A DNA stretch of 64,000 nt from Plut-88900 sp965116945 (GCA_965116945.1 OZ220734.1:930001-994000); one strand, 5' to 3'. Positions 1 through 8,926 are shown, numbered from the stretch's first letter. The notes: a model not told the origin generated them from the sequence alone. Translations and numbers: made by a program.

Positions 1-423
1 GGTTAGGCCGATATGGCCCATGACCGGGATGCCACTCTCGACAATGTGTCGGACGGTGTCGGCGACAGAGACGCCGCCCTCAAGCTTGACGGCCTGAGCG
101 CCACCCTCCTGGAGGAGTCGTGCGGAGTTTTTGAGTGCCTCGTCGTTGCCGCAGCGGTAGCTCATAAAGGGGAGGTCGGTGACTATTAGTGAACGCTTGG
201 CGCCTCGGGCCACGGCTTTCGTGTGGTGGACCATGTCGTCCATGGTGACGTAAACGGTGGACTCGTAGCCGAGGACGACCATTCCGAGGCTATCGCCGAC
301 GAGAATCATGGGGATGCCAAGTTCGTCGAGGGTTTTGGCGGTCTGGTAGTCGTAGGCGGTAAGCATGGGGATCTTTTCCCCGTCCCGCTTCATCTTGATG
401 ATGGAGGCTGTTGTCTTACGCAT
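1..423 (-). CDS. panB: 3-methyl-2-oxobutanoate hydroxymethyltransferase, partial (3' end outside window)
   Basis: The minus strand reads as the first 141 residues of PanB, which adds a hydroxymethyl group from methylenetetrahydrofolate to 2-oxoisovalerate in pantothenate and CoA synthesis. It starts MRKTTASIIKMKRDGEKIPM and shows the family's LTAYDY (21-26), VGDSLGMV (42-49, metal-binding Asp44), VTDLPFMSY (81-89) and VKLEGG (112-117, Glu115). The ATG at 423 follows AGGAGAG. The peptidase gene upstream on the same strand ends 23 bases away, so the two are probably co-transcribed. The frame is open to position 1, so the C-terminal part, including the catalytic Glu region, lies outside. Family assignment is firm. 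Confidence 0.93.
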   Translation of the reverse strand, partial: MRKTTASIIKMKRDGEKIPMLTAYDYQTAKTLDELGIPMILVGDSLGMVVLGYESTVYVTMDDMVHHTKAVARGAKRSLIVTDLPFMSYRCGNDEALKNSARLLQEGGAQAVKLEGGVSVADTVRHIVESGIPVMGHIGLT

Positions 424-446
424 ACGTGCTCTCCTGTGCAGGGGAT

Positions 447-1487
447 TTAGCCCTCTCTCGTCAAGGGAGAGGGGACTGGACCGTTCACTTCCAGATCTGA
501 AACCGAGGGGACGCCTCCGAGACTTGTGGCTCGGGTTATGGCATTGACTATGGCGTTGCTGAGGGCTCGGGTGGCGGCCGCGCCAATAGGGGTGACTTCC
601 GATACCGGTTCACCTTTGCCTGTGGATAAGGCGAATACGACGTCGCCGTCGAACATCGTGTGGGCCGGCCTGATAGCCATGGCTAGTCCATCGTGGGCCA
701 TCTGGGCGACCTTGTTAGCCTGTTCCTTGGACAGGGGTGCGTCCGTGGCGATGACCGCGAGGGTAGTGTTCTGAATAGCAGACATCTCGACCGGCTCCGC
801 TGTGGGGTTTTCCAGTAGGTCTACGGTGTCCAGGAAGGCGTTGCTGCTCGGGTCACGGGGGCCGGCAATAAGAGCGCCAGTCTCGGGACCGACTATGCTG
901 CCGAGAGCGTTGACGGCGACAAGGGCCCCGACGATGTAGTCGCCCACGCGTCGGCTGGCACTGCCGAGGCCGCCCTTTACGGCTCGGTCCAGACCCAGTG
1001 CCTTACCGACGGTTGCACCGGCGCCTGCGCCTACGGAACCCTGGAGTGGGGCGGAGGTGTCGGCGGAGAGGCAGGCCTGATAGCCGTTCTCGGGGCGGGG
1101 GCGGACGGAAGGGTCTCCGATAGCGAGGTCGAAAAGGATAGCGGATGCAACTATGGGGACGACACCCACACCGACGGGGTAGCCTACGCCCTGCTCCTCC
1201 AGATAGGTCATCACGCCGTCTGCGGCGGCGAGGCCGTATGCGCTGCCACCGCTCAGGACGATGGCGTGGGCTTCCTGGACGAGGGTGAGGGGTCGCAGGA
1301 GGTCGGTCTCACGGGTGCCTGGGGCCGCACCTCGAACATCTACGCCTGCCACAGCGTCCTCTGTAGTGAGGACAACTGTGCAGCCGGTCACAGCGCGGGA
1401 GTCGGTGTAGTGGCCGACTTTGACACCAGATACGTCTGTTATCGAATCGTACAACAAAACCCTCGCAAACCGACCGCGAGGGTTCAC
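447..1487 (-). CDS. P1 family peptidase (DmpA/NylC-like, S58)
   Basis: This is an N-terminal-nucleophile hydrolase of the DmpA aminopeptidase/NylC endo-hydrolase family. DVSGVKVGHYTD near the start, LSGGSAYGLAAADGV and VGAGAGATVGKA are family signatures. The motif QNTTLAVIATDA in the last third is where relatives cleave themselves between Asn and Thr, and the exposed Thr becomes the nucleophile. The listed start is a GTG without a ribosome site. A TTG at 1454 or 1457 follows GAGGG and gives a more typical N-terminus (YDSITDVSGVKVG). The last residues (PSPLTREG) are encoded by a dispersed repeat. The substrate cannot be read from sequence. Confidence 0.88.
   Translation of the reverse strand: MNPRGRFARVLLYDSITDVSGVKVGHYTDSRAVTGCTVVLTTEDAVAGVDVRGAAPGTRETDLLRPLTLVQEAHAIVLSGGSAYGLAAADGVMTYLEEQGVGYPVGVGVVPIVASAILFDLAIGDPSVRPRPENGYQACLSADTSAPLQGSVGAGAGATVGKALGLDRAVKGGLGSASRRVGDYIVGALVAVNALGSIVGPETGALIAGPRDPSSNAFLDTVDLLENPTAEPVEMSAIQNTTLAVIATDAPLSKEQANKVAQMAHDGLAMAIRPAHTMFDGDVVFALSTGKGEPVSEVTPIGAAATRALSNAIVNAITRATSLGGVPSVSDLEVNGPVPSPLTREG
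450..476. repeat. Dispersed CCCTCTC...GAGAGGG palindrome inside the peptidase 3' end
   Basis: CCCTCTC (451-457) and GAGAGGG (467-473) form a stem. The same unit recurs at 60007-60070 and 63081-63120 and within the 59.4-59.8 kb repeats. Here it encodes the last residues of the peptidase. Confidence 0.6.
1458..1484 (-). promoter_or_regulatory. Hairpin over the peptidase ribosome-binding site
   Basis: AACCCTCGC (1458-1466) pairs perfectly with GCGAGGGTT (1476-1484) around a 9-base loop. Read on the minus strand, the 3' arm contains the GAGGG that would serve TTG starts at 1457 or 1454 and is followed by TTTTG. It may hold back translation or act as a weak terminator. Confidence 0.4.
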
Positions 1488-1681
1488 AAGGGTTCTATTC
1501 TGCGCCCGGTCCGGTTCTTCTGGATACCGGCCATTGGGCTATTGGAGGTTTTCCGGTAAATGCTTACCGCCGCTCGCGGTCGGCTGCGAGGGTGATTGTA
1601 CAGGGTGAGGGGTGAGGGGTTCAAGGGGTAGAGAGAGGATATATACTGTCGGGGATAGACCGTTGTTCGGAAGGGAAAGGC

Positions 1682-2089
1682 ATGCCTGATACAGTAGCAA
1701 TCCCGGCCAAAGAGGAGTTCCCGAAGGTAATGCGGCGCACACTGGAGTTGACGGGTGGGAAAGTGTCGGCGGAGAGCGTGGGGAAGCTGTACAAGATATT
1801 CAAGTCGCTGAGGTGGGACTTCCCGGACTATGAACTATCGGCGTACACGGTGCTGGACTCGGACGGGAACTTCGGGTATGCGGAGTCTATCGAGGGGTCG
1901 CCGGATGCGCATATCACGATGGATGCTGAGCGGCTTCACCAGGTGGTATATGGTCGGGGGAACATGGCGAAGATGTTTCTGTCGGGGCAGATCAAATTGA
2001 AGGGTGTGCCGATGTACAAGCTGATGAGGTTTGTCCCCCTGTTGAGTCCCTTCCTGGACAGCTACCGGGAGGCTTGCGAGGAGGGGTAG
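1682..2089 (+). CDS. SCP2 sterol-binding domain protein
   Basis: This 135-residue protein is one sterol-carrier-protein-2 fold, a lipid or acyl-binding module. Typical features are the mid-protein strand with ITMDAERLHQVVYG, followed by FLSGQIKLKGVPMYKLMRFVPLL, which resembles the G-x-(I/V)-K-x-x-G-D/V segment of SCP2 proteins. Its length suits a single stand-alone domain. The ATG follows a purine-rich GGAAGGGAAAGG. It is monocistronic between the divergent peptidase gene and the transketolase genes. Ligand and pathway are unknown. Confidence 0.75.
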   Translation: MPDTVAIPAKEEFPKVMRRTLELTGGKVSAESVGKLYKIFKSLRWDFPDYELSAYTVLDSDGNFGYAESIEGSPDAHITMDAERLHQVVYGRGNMAKMFLSGQIKLKGVPMYKLMRFVPLLSPFLDSYREACEEG

Positions 2090-2109
2090 AGGCGGGGGGC
2101 CTCCCTTGC

Positions 2110-2152
2110 TCATTCGCACTCCGTCGAAGTATGAGCGGCCCCTACACCCGGG
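2110..2152. repeat. REP-like intergenic palindrome, copy 1
   Basis: Contains CTCCGTCGAAGTATGAGCGG, the reverse orientation of the CCGCTCATACTTCGA... repeat found about 12 times between genes in this window. Confidence 0.6.
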
Positions 2153-2219
2153 GGGAGCACCCTATGGCGTTTGTGTTGCGGAGAGGAGGAGGGTCGCCGA
2201 ATTGCTGCTCGTTTTTGTG

Positions 2220-2249
2220 TGGACAGTGAGTGTGAAGTGACTCTATAAT
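2220..2249 (+). promoter_or_regulatory. Promoter for the transketolase pair
   Basis: TGGACA (2220-2225), an 18-base spacer and a perfect TATAAT (2244-2249) lie about 95 bases before the transketolase ATG. The leader has no obvious ribosome site. Confidence 0.5.
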
Positions 2250-2343
2250 GGGTCATCCCAGCGGCGGCGCTCGTGCCCAGACCACAGATGACTGAAGCAT
2301 CGATTAGACACCTCTCTGCCCGAACTCCACTGCCAGCGATTTA

Positions 2344-3180
2344 ATGACGAACAGCCAACGAGCGCGCGAAAAGTTGTCCGTGGAGGATATGAGAGGCCTA
2401 ACCAAGGCCATTCGCCGACACATTGTCGAAATGACGGCGGCCGCGGGGAGCGGCCATCCGGGCGGCTCCCTATCCTCGGTTGAAATTCTCACGGCTCTCT
2501 ACTTCAACGTGCTAAAGCACGACCCCCAAAACCCCGATTGGCCGGGACGCGACAGATTTGTCCTGAGCAAGGGCCATTGCACGCCGGTGCTCTACTCCAC
2601 GCTAGCTGAAGCCGGGTATTTCCCAGTGGATGAGCTGGCAACTTTCCGCAAGGTTGGCAGCCGATTGCACGGACACTGCCACAACGCCACGCCAGGCGTT
2701 GAACACTGTTCCGGTTCACTGGGGCAGGGGTTGTCAATAGGGGTGGGGATGGCTCTCGGGGGGCGGTTGGACAGAAGCCCGCACAACGTTTACGTCCTGG
2801 TCGGGGACGGGGAGTGCGATGAGGGGCAGATCTGGGAAGCGGCTATGGCGGCGTCGCATTTCGGGTTGGACAACATCACGGTGGTGGTAGACAGAAACGG
2901 GATCCAGAATGACCGATGGACCCATGAGGTGATGAACCTGGAGCCCCTGCCGGATAAGTGGCAGGCTTTCGGGTGGGACGTGCATGAAGTAGATGGGCAT
3001 GACGTGGAGCAGATGGTCGGGGCGCTGAGCAATGCGTCGGAGAGGGACGGGAAGCGGCATGTGATCATAGCCAAGACTGTGAAAGGGAAGGGAGTCAGCT
3101 TCATGGAGAACAATCCAGGCTTCCATGGCAAAGCGCCAAACCCCGAAGAACTGAAGCTTGCGCTAGAGGAGATTGGCTAG
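2344..3180 (+). CDS. Transketolase, N-terminal (thiamine diphosphate-binding) subunit
   Basis: This is the first half of a split transketolase, which moves two-carbon units between sugar phosphates in the pentose phosphate pathway. GSGHPGGSLS, DRFVLSKGH and HGHCHNATPGVEHCSGSLGQGLS are family signatures. VGDGECDEGQIWEAAM followed by DRNGIQND is the thiamine diphosphate/Mg motif GDG-(x)n-N. Its 278 residues match the usual N-subunit of two-gene transketolases. It overlaps the C-subunit gene by 8 bases, so translation is probably coupled. ATG 2389 after GGAGG is a possible shorter start, but residues before it resemble the family N-terminus. Confidence 0.93.
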   Translation: MTNSQRAREKLSVEDMRGLTKAIRRHIVEMTAAAGSGHPGGSLSSVEILTALYFNVLKHDPQNPDWPGRDRFVLSKGHCTPVLYSTLAEAGYFPVDELATFRKVGSRLHGHCHNATPGVEHCSGSLGQGLSIGVGMALGGRLDRSPHNVYVLVGDGECDEGQIWEAAMAASHFGLDNITVVVDRNGIQNDRWTHEVMNLEPLPDKWQAFGWDVHEVDGHDVEQMVGALSNASERDGKRHVIIAKTVKGKGVSFMENNPGFHGKAPNPEELKLALEEIG

Positions 3181-4144
3181 GGCCTTGGTTACCAAAATTG
3201 CGACCCGCCAGGCCTTCGGTGAAGCGTTGCTTGAGCTAGGTCGCACAAACCCCGACGTTGTTGTTGTTGGTGCGGACCTGAACAAGTCCACGATGGCGAC
3301 CCTTTTCGCCAAGGAATTCCCGGACCGATTCTTCGATTGCGGGGCCGCGGAGCAGAACATGATGGGGATCGCGTCGGGGCTGGCGGCCTCGGGGAAGATT
3401 CCGTTCGCCAACACATTTGCCGTATTCGGCTCCGGCAGGCCGTTCGATCAGATCCGGATATCGATTGCCCAGGCCCGGGCTAATGTGAAGATAGCCGTCA
3501 CTCATGCGGGGATAATCACGGGCCCCGACGGGATGTCGGCGCACGGAATAGAGGACCTGGCATTGATGTGCTCGCTGGTCGGGTTCACGGTGGTGGTGCC
3601 GGCGGATGCAACGGAGACTACCCAGGCTGTCAATGCCCTGGCGGCGATGGATGGACCCTGCTACCTGCGGCTCAGCCGGCCAGCGACGCCCCTGGTCTGC
3701 CCGGATGACTACCAGTTCCAGATAGGCAAGGCCACGATATTCAGGCCGGGTACCGACGTCACGATTGCAGCGACGGGCATTATGGTCAGCATGGCTCTGG
3801 AGGCTGCCGAGGCCCTGGCGAAGGAGTCGATCGAGGCCCGGGTTGTGAATGTGTCGACGCTTAAGCCTCTGGACCGGGAGACGGTATTGCAGTGCGCTCG
3901 GGACACGGGGGCGGTGGTGACGGCGGAGGAGCATTTGAAGCACGGGGGACTCGGGAGCATTGTAGCGGAGGTGCTAGGTGAGCATTGCCCGGTGCCACTG
4001 TCGGTGGTGGCTATTGACGAGGTGTACAGCCCGTCGGGGGAGGCGGAGGAGCTGTTGGAGATGCGGGGATTGACGCCGGAGCGGATAGCGCAGGCGGCGA
4101 AGAGCGTAATCCGGAGGAAAGCTTCTCCGAACGGGCGCGGTTAG
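3173..4144 (+). CDS. Transketolase, C-terminal subunit
   Basis: This is the second half of the split transketolase, with the pyrimidine-binding and C-terminal domains. DCGAAEQNMMGIASGLA holds the conserved Glu that activates the thiamine ring. THAGIITGPDGMSAHGIEDLALM and YLRLSRP are typical of this subunit and of related DXP synthase and pyruvate dehydrogenase E1 beta proteins. At 323 residues it complements the preceding 278-residue subunit, so one active site is probably shared between the two. The start codon lies inside the last codons of the upstream gene. Confidence 0.92.
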   Translation: MARALVTKIATRQAFGEALLELGRTNPDVVVVGADLNKSTMATLFAKEFPDRFFDCGAAEQNMMGIASGLAASGKIPFANTFAVFGSGRPFDQIRISIAQARANVKIAVTHAGIITGPDGMSAHGIEDLALMCSLVGFTVVVPADATETTQAVNALAAMDGPCYLRLSRPATPLVCPDDYQFQIGKATIFRPGTDVTIAATGIMVSMALEAAEALAKESIEARVVNVSTLKPLDRETVLQCARDTGAVVTAEEHLKHGGLGSIVAEVLGEHCPVPLSVVAIDEVYSPSGEAEELLEMRGLTPERIAQAAKSVIRRKASPNGRG

Positions 4145-4626
4145 CCTCGCAAGTCCACAACCTTAGTCCCGCAACCTTTTCCCATGATTTTCCCTCGAAA
4201 GCCCGAGGCTTGACGCGCCTATTTAAGTCCGCATATTTGGTTTGGTAGCAAGCCTGGGGAGGTTGTGGCAAGATAGCAGGCGGCGGTGGGGATGGGAGGG
4301 GTGAAGGGATGAAGGGGACGATGAGGACAGAACTCAACTACCGTCTGGCGGATTGGGGACAGGTGGATTCAACCTTGCTTCAAGCAACCTCGTCCCTGTC
4401 TATGGTCGGGCCGCGGGCAATACGTAATCACGAGAAAGTAAGCTAACAAGATCAAAAAGTGAAATCTGAAAACTAAATCCAGGGTAATTGGGGCGGAAGA
4501 TTGTGGAAGAGAACGCTTCATGTCGGGGATAGGAGGGCAGTGTATGGAAAACTATCGACCAGTGGAGAGTAGCTGAGGCCCGCTTGCACGCAATGCCGGT
4601 CTACGGTCAAGTGAGGAGCAAGTCGA
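4145..4626. other. Intergenic stretch, no gene recognised
   Basis: This 480-base gap shows no convincing coding frame. A small palindrome, TTGCTT-C-AAGCAA, sits at 4375-4387 and could bind a regulator of the downstream solute-binding protein gene. The middle part is AT-richer than the flanks. Confidence 0.4.
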
Positions 4627-6060
4627 ATGAGACATCAAGCAAAGAGAGCGGACCGAAAGGCAACGACAGGAAGGAATGCCCTGGGATTTCTGACCATCCT
4701 GCTAGTGTTAGTTTTGGCAGTTGCGGCCTGCGGCGAGGCGGCAACGGCTACACCAGAGCCGGCCGAAACAACGGCAGCGCCACAACCCACTCCAACTGCC
4801 CCGCCTTCCGAAGAAGCGACTGCAGCCCCCGCACCGGCCGCGACTTCCACCCCTGAGCCTACGGAGCCGGATGCTCCTACGGCTGCACCACCGACACCCG
4901 TGCCGCCCACGCCTGTACCGGCAACACCTGAGCCAACTTTGAGGGCAAGGTCTGAATGGACGCCGGAACACCCGGCGACCCTGGAAGAGATAGAAGCGGA
5001 GCTTGAGAAGTACCGTGGCTCCACCCTGGCAATGACTCATGGAGGCGGCGCATACGGTGGGGCTTTAAGGCAAGCTTTTCTGGACCCGCTGGAAGACAAG
5101 TTTGGGCTGAGCGTAATCGAAGACAGTCCTTCACCGACTATGGCCGAGATCCGGACCCTAGACGAGACGGGCAACGTCAAGTGGCATATCATGGACTTTG
5201 GAACCGCCCGGGCTGTCGCTCTTATAGCAACGGATTCTTTAGGGGAGTACGACCCTGCCGTCGTTGATTCCCGGGACTTCCTGACGGCAGTTACGGAGCC
5301 GGGGCCTTATTTGGCGGGCGGGAGCAATACATGGGCAGTCGTTCTTGCCTATAACACTGACGTCTACCCTGGGGACACGGGCCCCAAGAGTTGGGCAGAC
5401 TTCTTCGACCTGGAGGGTTTTCCCGGACGTCGCGCTCTGTATTCCTACGTGTCCTACGGTGCACACCTCCAGATACAAAGACTGGCGCGGGAGCCTGATC
5501 TGCTTAACAGTGCAGAAGGACGGCAAGAAGTGGCCGCTCCTTCTCGGGAGCAAATGGAGGAAGACTTCGCCTGGTTTGACGGGTGGGTCGAGACTGCGGG
5601 AAGCGACATCATCTACTGGCAGACCGGGTCCCAGTGCCCCGAGATGCTGCTAGCCGGTGAAGTAACGATGTGCACCACCTGGAACGGCAGGATATTTGAT
5701 GCCCAACAGCAAGGCGAACCGCTGGCAATCTGCTGGGAGTGCGGCTTCATGACCGGGACGAGTGGATGGGGTATAGTCAAACACCTCAAAGAGCAGGATC
5801 CCGAGACATACGAGCTGGCCAACCTCGTCATAGCCTGGGCCTCGTTTCCGGAAAACAACGCAAGACTAGCGCAGTACATAACCTACGGGCCCGCGAACGT
5901 AAAAGCGCTGGCGTTCATGGATGACCCGGTCTACGATGAAGTCCGGGACGAGTTGCCGACCTCAGCGTCCAACATCTCGTATTCCGTTTTCTTCAACGAG
6001 GCCTGGCTCGCAGAGAACATAGGGTGGGCCGAGGAACAGTACATAGTGGCGACGCAGTGA
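4627..6060 (+). CDS. Extracellular solute-binding lipoprotein (polyamine/iron type, family 1)
   Basis: The N-terminus is a lipoprotein signal: basic residues, a hydrophobic stretch and a VAAC lipobox near residue 35. A linker of about 70 residues rich in Ala, Pro and Thr follows. The folded part resembles periplasmic-binding-protein-like domains for spermidine/putrescine and Fe(III), with blocks such as AYNTDVYPGDTGPKSWADFF and WNGRIFDAQQQGEP. GAGGAG lies 9 bases before the ATG. No permease or ATPase gene is adjacent, so its transporter partner and ligand are unknown. A strong hairpin follows the gene. Confidence 0.82.
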   Translation: MRHQAKRADRKATTGRNALGFLTILLVLVLAVAACGEAATATPEPAETTAAPQPTPTAPPSEEATAAPAPAATSTPEPTEPDAPTAAPPTPVPPTPVPATPEPTLRARSEWTPEHPATLEEIEAELEKYRGSTLAMTHGGGAYGGALRQAFLDPLEDKFGLSVIEDSPSPTMAEIRTLDETGNVKWHIMDFGTARAVALIATDSLGEYDPAVVDSRDFLTAVTEPGPYLAGGSNTWAVVLAYNTDVYPGDTGPKSWADFFDLEGFPGRRALYSYVSYGAHLQIQRLAREPDLLNSAEGRQEVAAPSREQMEEDFAWFDGWVETAGSDIIYWQTGSQCPEMLLAGEVTMCTTWNGRIFDAQQQGEPLAICWECGFMTGTSGWGIVKHLKEQDPETYELANLVIAWASFPENNARLAQYITYGPANVKALAFMDDPVYDEVRDELPTSASNISYSVFFNEAWLAENIGWAEEQYIVATQ

Positions 6061-6164
6061 CGACTGTTGGATTTGATGACAGGTAAGATGCAGCCAAGCC
6101 CTGCTGATTGCGGCCATATCTCGAGAGAGATGACCTGACCAAGAGGTCGAGTCAATTTGGAGCC

Positions 6165-6202
6165 AAGGCCCCCGGGCCCGCCTACACGGGCCCGGGGGCC
6201 TT
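6165..6202. terminator. Strong hairpin after the solute-binding protein gene
   Basis: AAGGCCCCCGGGCCCG (6165-6180) pairs perfectly with CGGGCCCGGGGGCCTT (6187-6202) around the 6-base loop CCTACA. The T-run is short, but a 16-bp GC stem about 105 bases after the stop codon suggests a terminator isolating this gene from the trp leader. Confidence 0.7.
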
Positions 6203-6232
6203 CCAGACTCAGAGGCAGATCGTCAGCGAGAT

Positions 6233-6261
6233 TTGACCTTTAGGCTGCAAGGTATTAGCCT
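6233..6261 (+). promoter_or_regulatory. Promoter of the trp operon
   Basis: TTGACC (6233-6238), a 17-base spacer and TAGCCT (6256-6261) lie just before the T-box leader. Transcription would start near 6268, giving a leader of about 390 bases. Confidence 0.45.
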
Positions 6262-6269
6262 TTTAGCCA

Positions 6270-6640
6270 CAGCAAGATTGAAGCAAAGACTACGAACGGG
6301 AGTAGTAAGCCTCAAGCGGGGGTCAGAGAGTCGGGTTAGGTGTGAGCCGACCCCAGCGCAGAGGATGAATGGACCCGGGAGTTGCCAACCGAAAGACCGA
6401 CGGTAGTCGGGGGAGTAGGCTTGGACGGAAGGGGCACCGTTACCAGGGCCCAGGGTATCTCCGAAGCAGGCCGAGTGCATGACCGAGGACGTACCTGTTA
6501 GAGATTAGCCGGCCGGTAACCTTGAAGATCTTGCTCGCGGTTGAATACCGTGAGTGAACGGAACTACCAGGGTTACGGACCAGCAAATTAGGGTGGCACC
6601 GCGAGAAACCCCCTCGCCCCTAAGGGCGAGGGGGTTTTAT
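6270..6640 (+). promoter_or_regulatory. T-box leader, tryptophan-specific, with terminator
   Basis: The canonical T-box sequence AGGGTGGCACCGCG is at 6590-6603. Its TGGC bulge would pair with the 3' NCCA end of a tRNA with discriminator G73, as bacterial tRNA-Trp has. Upstream, AGAGAG (near 6327), an AGTA loop-E element (near 6305) and GAA directly before TGG (6370-6372) mark the Stem I specifier loop, and TGG is the Trp codon. The leader ends in a terminator: CCCCCTCGCCC (6609-6619) pairs with GGGCGAGGGGG (6624-6634), followed by TTTTATT. CTCGCGGT (6534-6541) can pair with ACCGCGAG (6598-6605). Uncharged tRNA-Trp should allow read-through into trpE and the genes behind it. Confidence 0.93.
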
Positions 6641-6660
6641 TCGTTGAACGGAAAAATGCC

Positions 6661-8133
6661 ATGACCTCAGTTACAAAAAGTGCATACACGCCGGACCTGG
6701 AGGGGTTGGAAAAGCTCTCGGGGCTGGGGAACCTCGTGCCGGTGTACCGGGAGATAGAGGCCGACCTGGAAACGCCGGTGTCGGCCTACCTGAAGGTGGC
6801 AAGAGGGGACTATTCGTTCCTGCTAGAGAGCGTGGAGGGCGGGGAGCGGATGGCGAGGTACAGCTTCATTGGGACGGAGCCGTACAAGAAGATAATCACG
6901 GGGCGGGGGCAGCAGGATGGAGAGGCAAATCCTCTGGAGTTAGTGAGAGAGGAACTGGAGAAATGGTCGGTCGTGGGAGCTTCGGATGTGCCGAGGTTCC
7001 ACGGGGGAGGGGTGGGGTATCTGAGCTACGAAGCAATGCACCACTACGAGGATGTGCCTTCGCCCGAGGCGGACACCTTAGGGCTGCCCGAGGCCATTTT
7101 CATGTTCGCCGAAACGCTGCTGGTCTTCGACCACATCAAGCACAGTATCAAAGTGGTGTCCCACGTCAGGACTGACAATGGGGACCTGGCTTCTGCGTAC
7201 CGTCGGGCGACGGAGAAGATAGACGAACTGGTGGACAGGCTGCGGCAGCCAATAGAGCCCGCATTGGCGCCTCTGAGGGGAGGACCGACGTCGGGCTACC
7301 CGATAGAGCCCAACGTGACCAAGGAACAGTACGAGAAAAACGTGGAGGTCACGAAGGAGTACATCAAGGCGGGGGACATTATCCAGGCGGTGATTTCGCA
7401 GAGGTTTTCCAGGAAGACGGACGTCCACCCGTTCAATATCTACAGGGCATTGAGGACGGTGAACCCCTCGCCGTACATGTTCTACCTGGACCTGGGGATA
7501 TTCCAGCTTGTCGGGGCATCACCGGAATTGCTAGTGAGAGAGGAGGAGGGTCAACTGGACTATCACCCCCTGGCTGGCACGAGGCCCCGGGGGAAGGACG
7601 AGGATGAGGACAGGGCCAATGAGCAGGAGCTGCTGGTAGACGAGAAAGACCGAGCCGAACACATCATGCTGCTGGACCTGGGTCGGAATGACATCGGCCG
7701 GGTGAGCGTGCCGGGGTCGGTGGAGGTGACGCAGATCATGGACATCGAGCGGTATTCGCACGTGATTCACCTGGTGTCCCACGTGAAGGGGAAGCTGAAG
7801 CCCGACGCCTCGATTTACGACGCCTTCTGGTCGTGCTTCCCGGCAGGCACGGTGTCGGGAGCGCCGAAGCTGAGGGCGATGGAGATCATAGCGGAGCTGG
7901 AGCCGATCAAGAGGGGGCCGTACTCGGGGTCGGTGGGGTATTTCAGCTTTTCTGGCAACATGGATACGTGCATAACCCTGCGGACAATGGTTTTCCACAA
8001 CGGGGTGGCCCACGTGCAGGCAGGGGCGGGGATTGTGTACGACAGCGTCCCGCACCTGGAGTACATGGAAACGGTGCACAAGGCGGGTGCGATCATGAGG
8101 GCAATCGATGAGGCGGAGGCGCGGTCGTGGTAG
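6661..8133 (+). CDS. trpE: Anthranilate synthase component I
   Basis: TrpE converts chorismate and ammonia to anthranilate, the first step of tryptophan synthesis. FLLESVEGGERMARYSFIG includes the LLES element (54-57) that binds feedback-inhibiting Trp in relatives. The chorismate-binding domain shows GASPELLVR, HPLAGTRPRGKDEDEDRAN, DLGRNDIGRVSVPGSVEV and CFPAGTVSGAPKLRAMEII. At 490 residues it has the usual length. It follows the T-box terminator by 21 bases and is the first gene of the operon. Its glutaminase partner trpG lies about 4.2 kb downstream, beyond five SDR genes, rather than next to it. Confidence 0.97.
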   Translation: MTSVTKSAYTPDLEGLEKLSGLGNLVPVYREIEADLETPVSAYLKVARGDYSFLLESVEGGERMARYSFIGTEPYKKIITGRGQQDGEANPLELVREELEKWSVVGASDVPRFHGGGVGYLSYEAMHHYEDVPSPEADTLGLPEAIFMFAETLLVFDHIKHSIKVVSHVRTDNGDLASAYRRATEKIDELVDRLRQPIEPALAPLRGGPTSGYPIEPNVTKEQYEKNVEVTKEYIKAGDIIQAVISQRFSRKTDVHPFNIYRALRTVNPSPYMFYLDLGIFQLVGASPELLVREEEGQLDYHPLAGTRPRGKDEDEDRANEQELLVDEKDRAEHIMLLDLGRNDIGRVSVPGSVEVTQIMDIERYSHVIHLVSHVKGKLKPDASIYDAFWSCFPAGTVSGAPKLRAMEIIAELEPIKRGPYSGSVGYFSFSGNMDTCITLRTMVFHNGVAHVQAGAGIVYDSVPHLEYMETVHKAGAIMRAIDEAEARSW

Positions 8134-8164
8134 TATTTGGGCCGTCTTGGAGGGAACGTCAGGC

Positions 8165-8926
8165 ATGAAACTGGAAGGCAGAACAGCCATAGTTACGGGT
8201 GGAAACCGGGGCATCGGCAAGGCCGTCGCCCTGGAACTTGCCACGCAGGGAGTGGACGTAGCGTTCAATTATCGCAAGGACGAGGAGTCGGCGCGGGAGA
8301 CAGTGGCGGAGATCGAGGGCGTGGGGCGAAGGGCGCTGGCCCGGCAGGCCGACGTAACGGACAACGCAGCTGTGGAGGCCATGGTGTCGGAGGCAACGGA
8401 GGCCTTCGGTGCGGTGGACATACTGGTTTGCAATGCGGGTGTCGCGTCCCGGGGCAATCCCCTTGGTGAAACGGACCAGAGAGAGATGCGGCGGGTGCTT
8501 GACGTCCACCTGTTTGGGGCACTGCACTTTGCGAGGGCGCTGCTGCCCGGCATGCGAGAGCGGAAACGGGGGGATGTGCATTTCATATCGTCGACTTCGC
8601 CGTTCAGAGCGGAGGCGGGACACGGGCCCTATGCCACCGCCAAGGCCTGCCTGGAAACGCTGGCGATGTCTATGGCGAAGGACGAACGAAAGCACGGGGT
8701 CCGGGTGAACGTAATAGCGCCGGGCCTCGTGGAGACGGAGATGGGCAAGAGGCTGGTTAAGGCGACGCAGGGCGTTGACGATATCAAGGAGATTTACCCG
8801 GACTACCCGTTTGGGAGGGTGTGCCAGCCGGAGGACATAGCGAAGCTGTCGGCGTTCCTGGCGTCGGAGGATGGGGGGTATATCTCGGGGCACGTTATAC
8901 ATTTGGACGGGGGAATGGCGCGGTGA
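8165..8926 (+). CDS. SDR family oxidoreductase, array member 1
   Basis: This is a classical short-chain dehydrogenase/reductase, FabG-like. TGGNRGIG is the dinucleotide-binding turn, CNAG follows, and the catalytic Ser and Tyr-x-x-x-Lys are in FISSTSPF and YATAK, with Ser 13 residues before Tyr. The usual catalytic Asn (VNxxG) is His here (DVHLFG). It ends normally with LDGGMAR. The start at MKLEGR follows GGAGGGAAC, 31 bases after trpE. In-frame upstream codons overlap trpE and are not family-like. Substrate unknown; probably an acyl or hydroxyacyl compound by family. Confidence 0.85.
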   Translation: MKLEGRTAIVTGGNRGIGKAVALELATQGVDVAFNYRKDEESARETVAEIEGVGRRALARQADVTDNAAVEAMVSEATEAFGAVDILVCNAGVASRGNPLGETDQREMRRVLDVHLFGALHFARALLPGMRERKRGDVHFISSTSPFRAEAGHGPYATAKACLETLAMSMAKDERKHGVRVNVIAPGLVETEMGKRLVKATQGVDDIKEIYPDYPFGRVCQPEDIAKLSAFLASEDGGYISGHVIHLDGGMAR

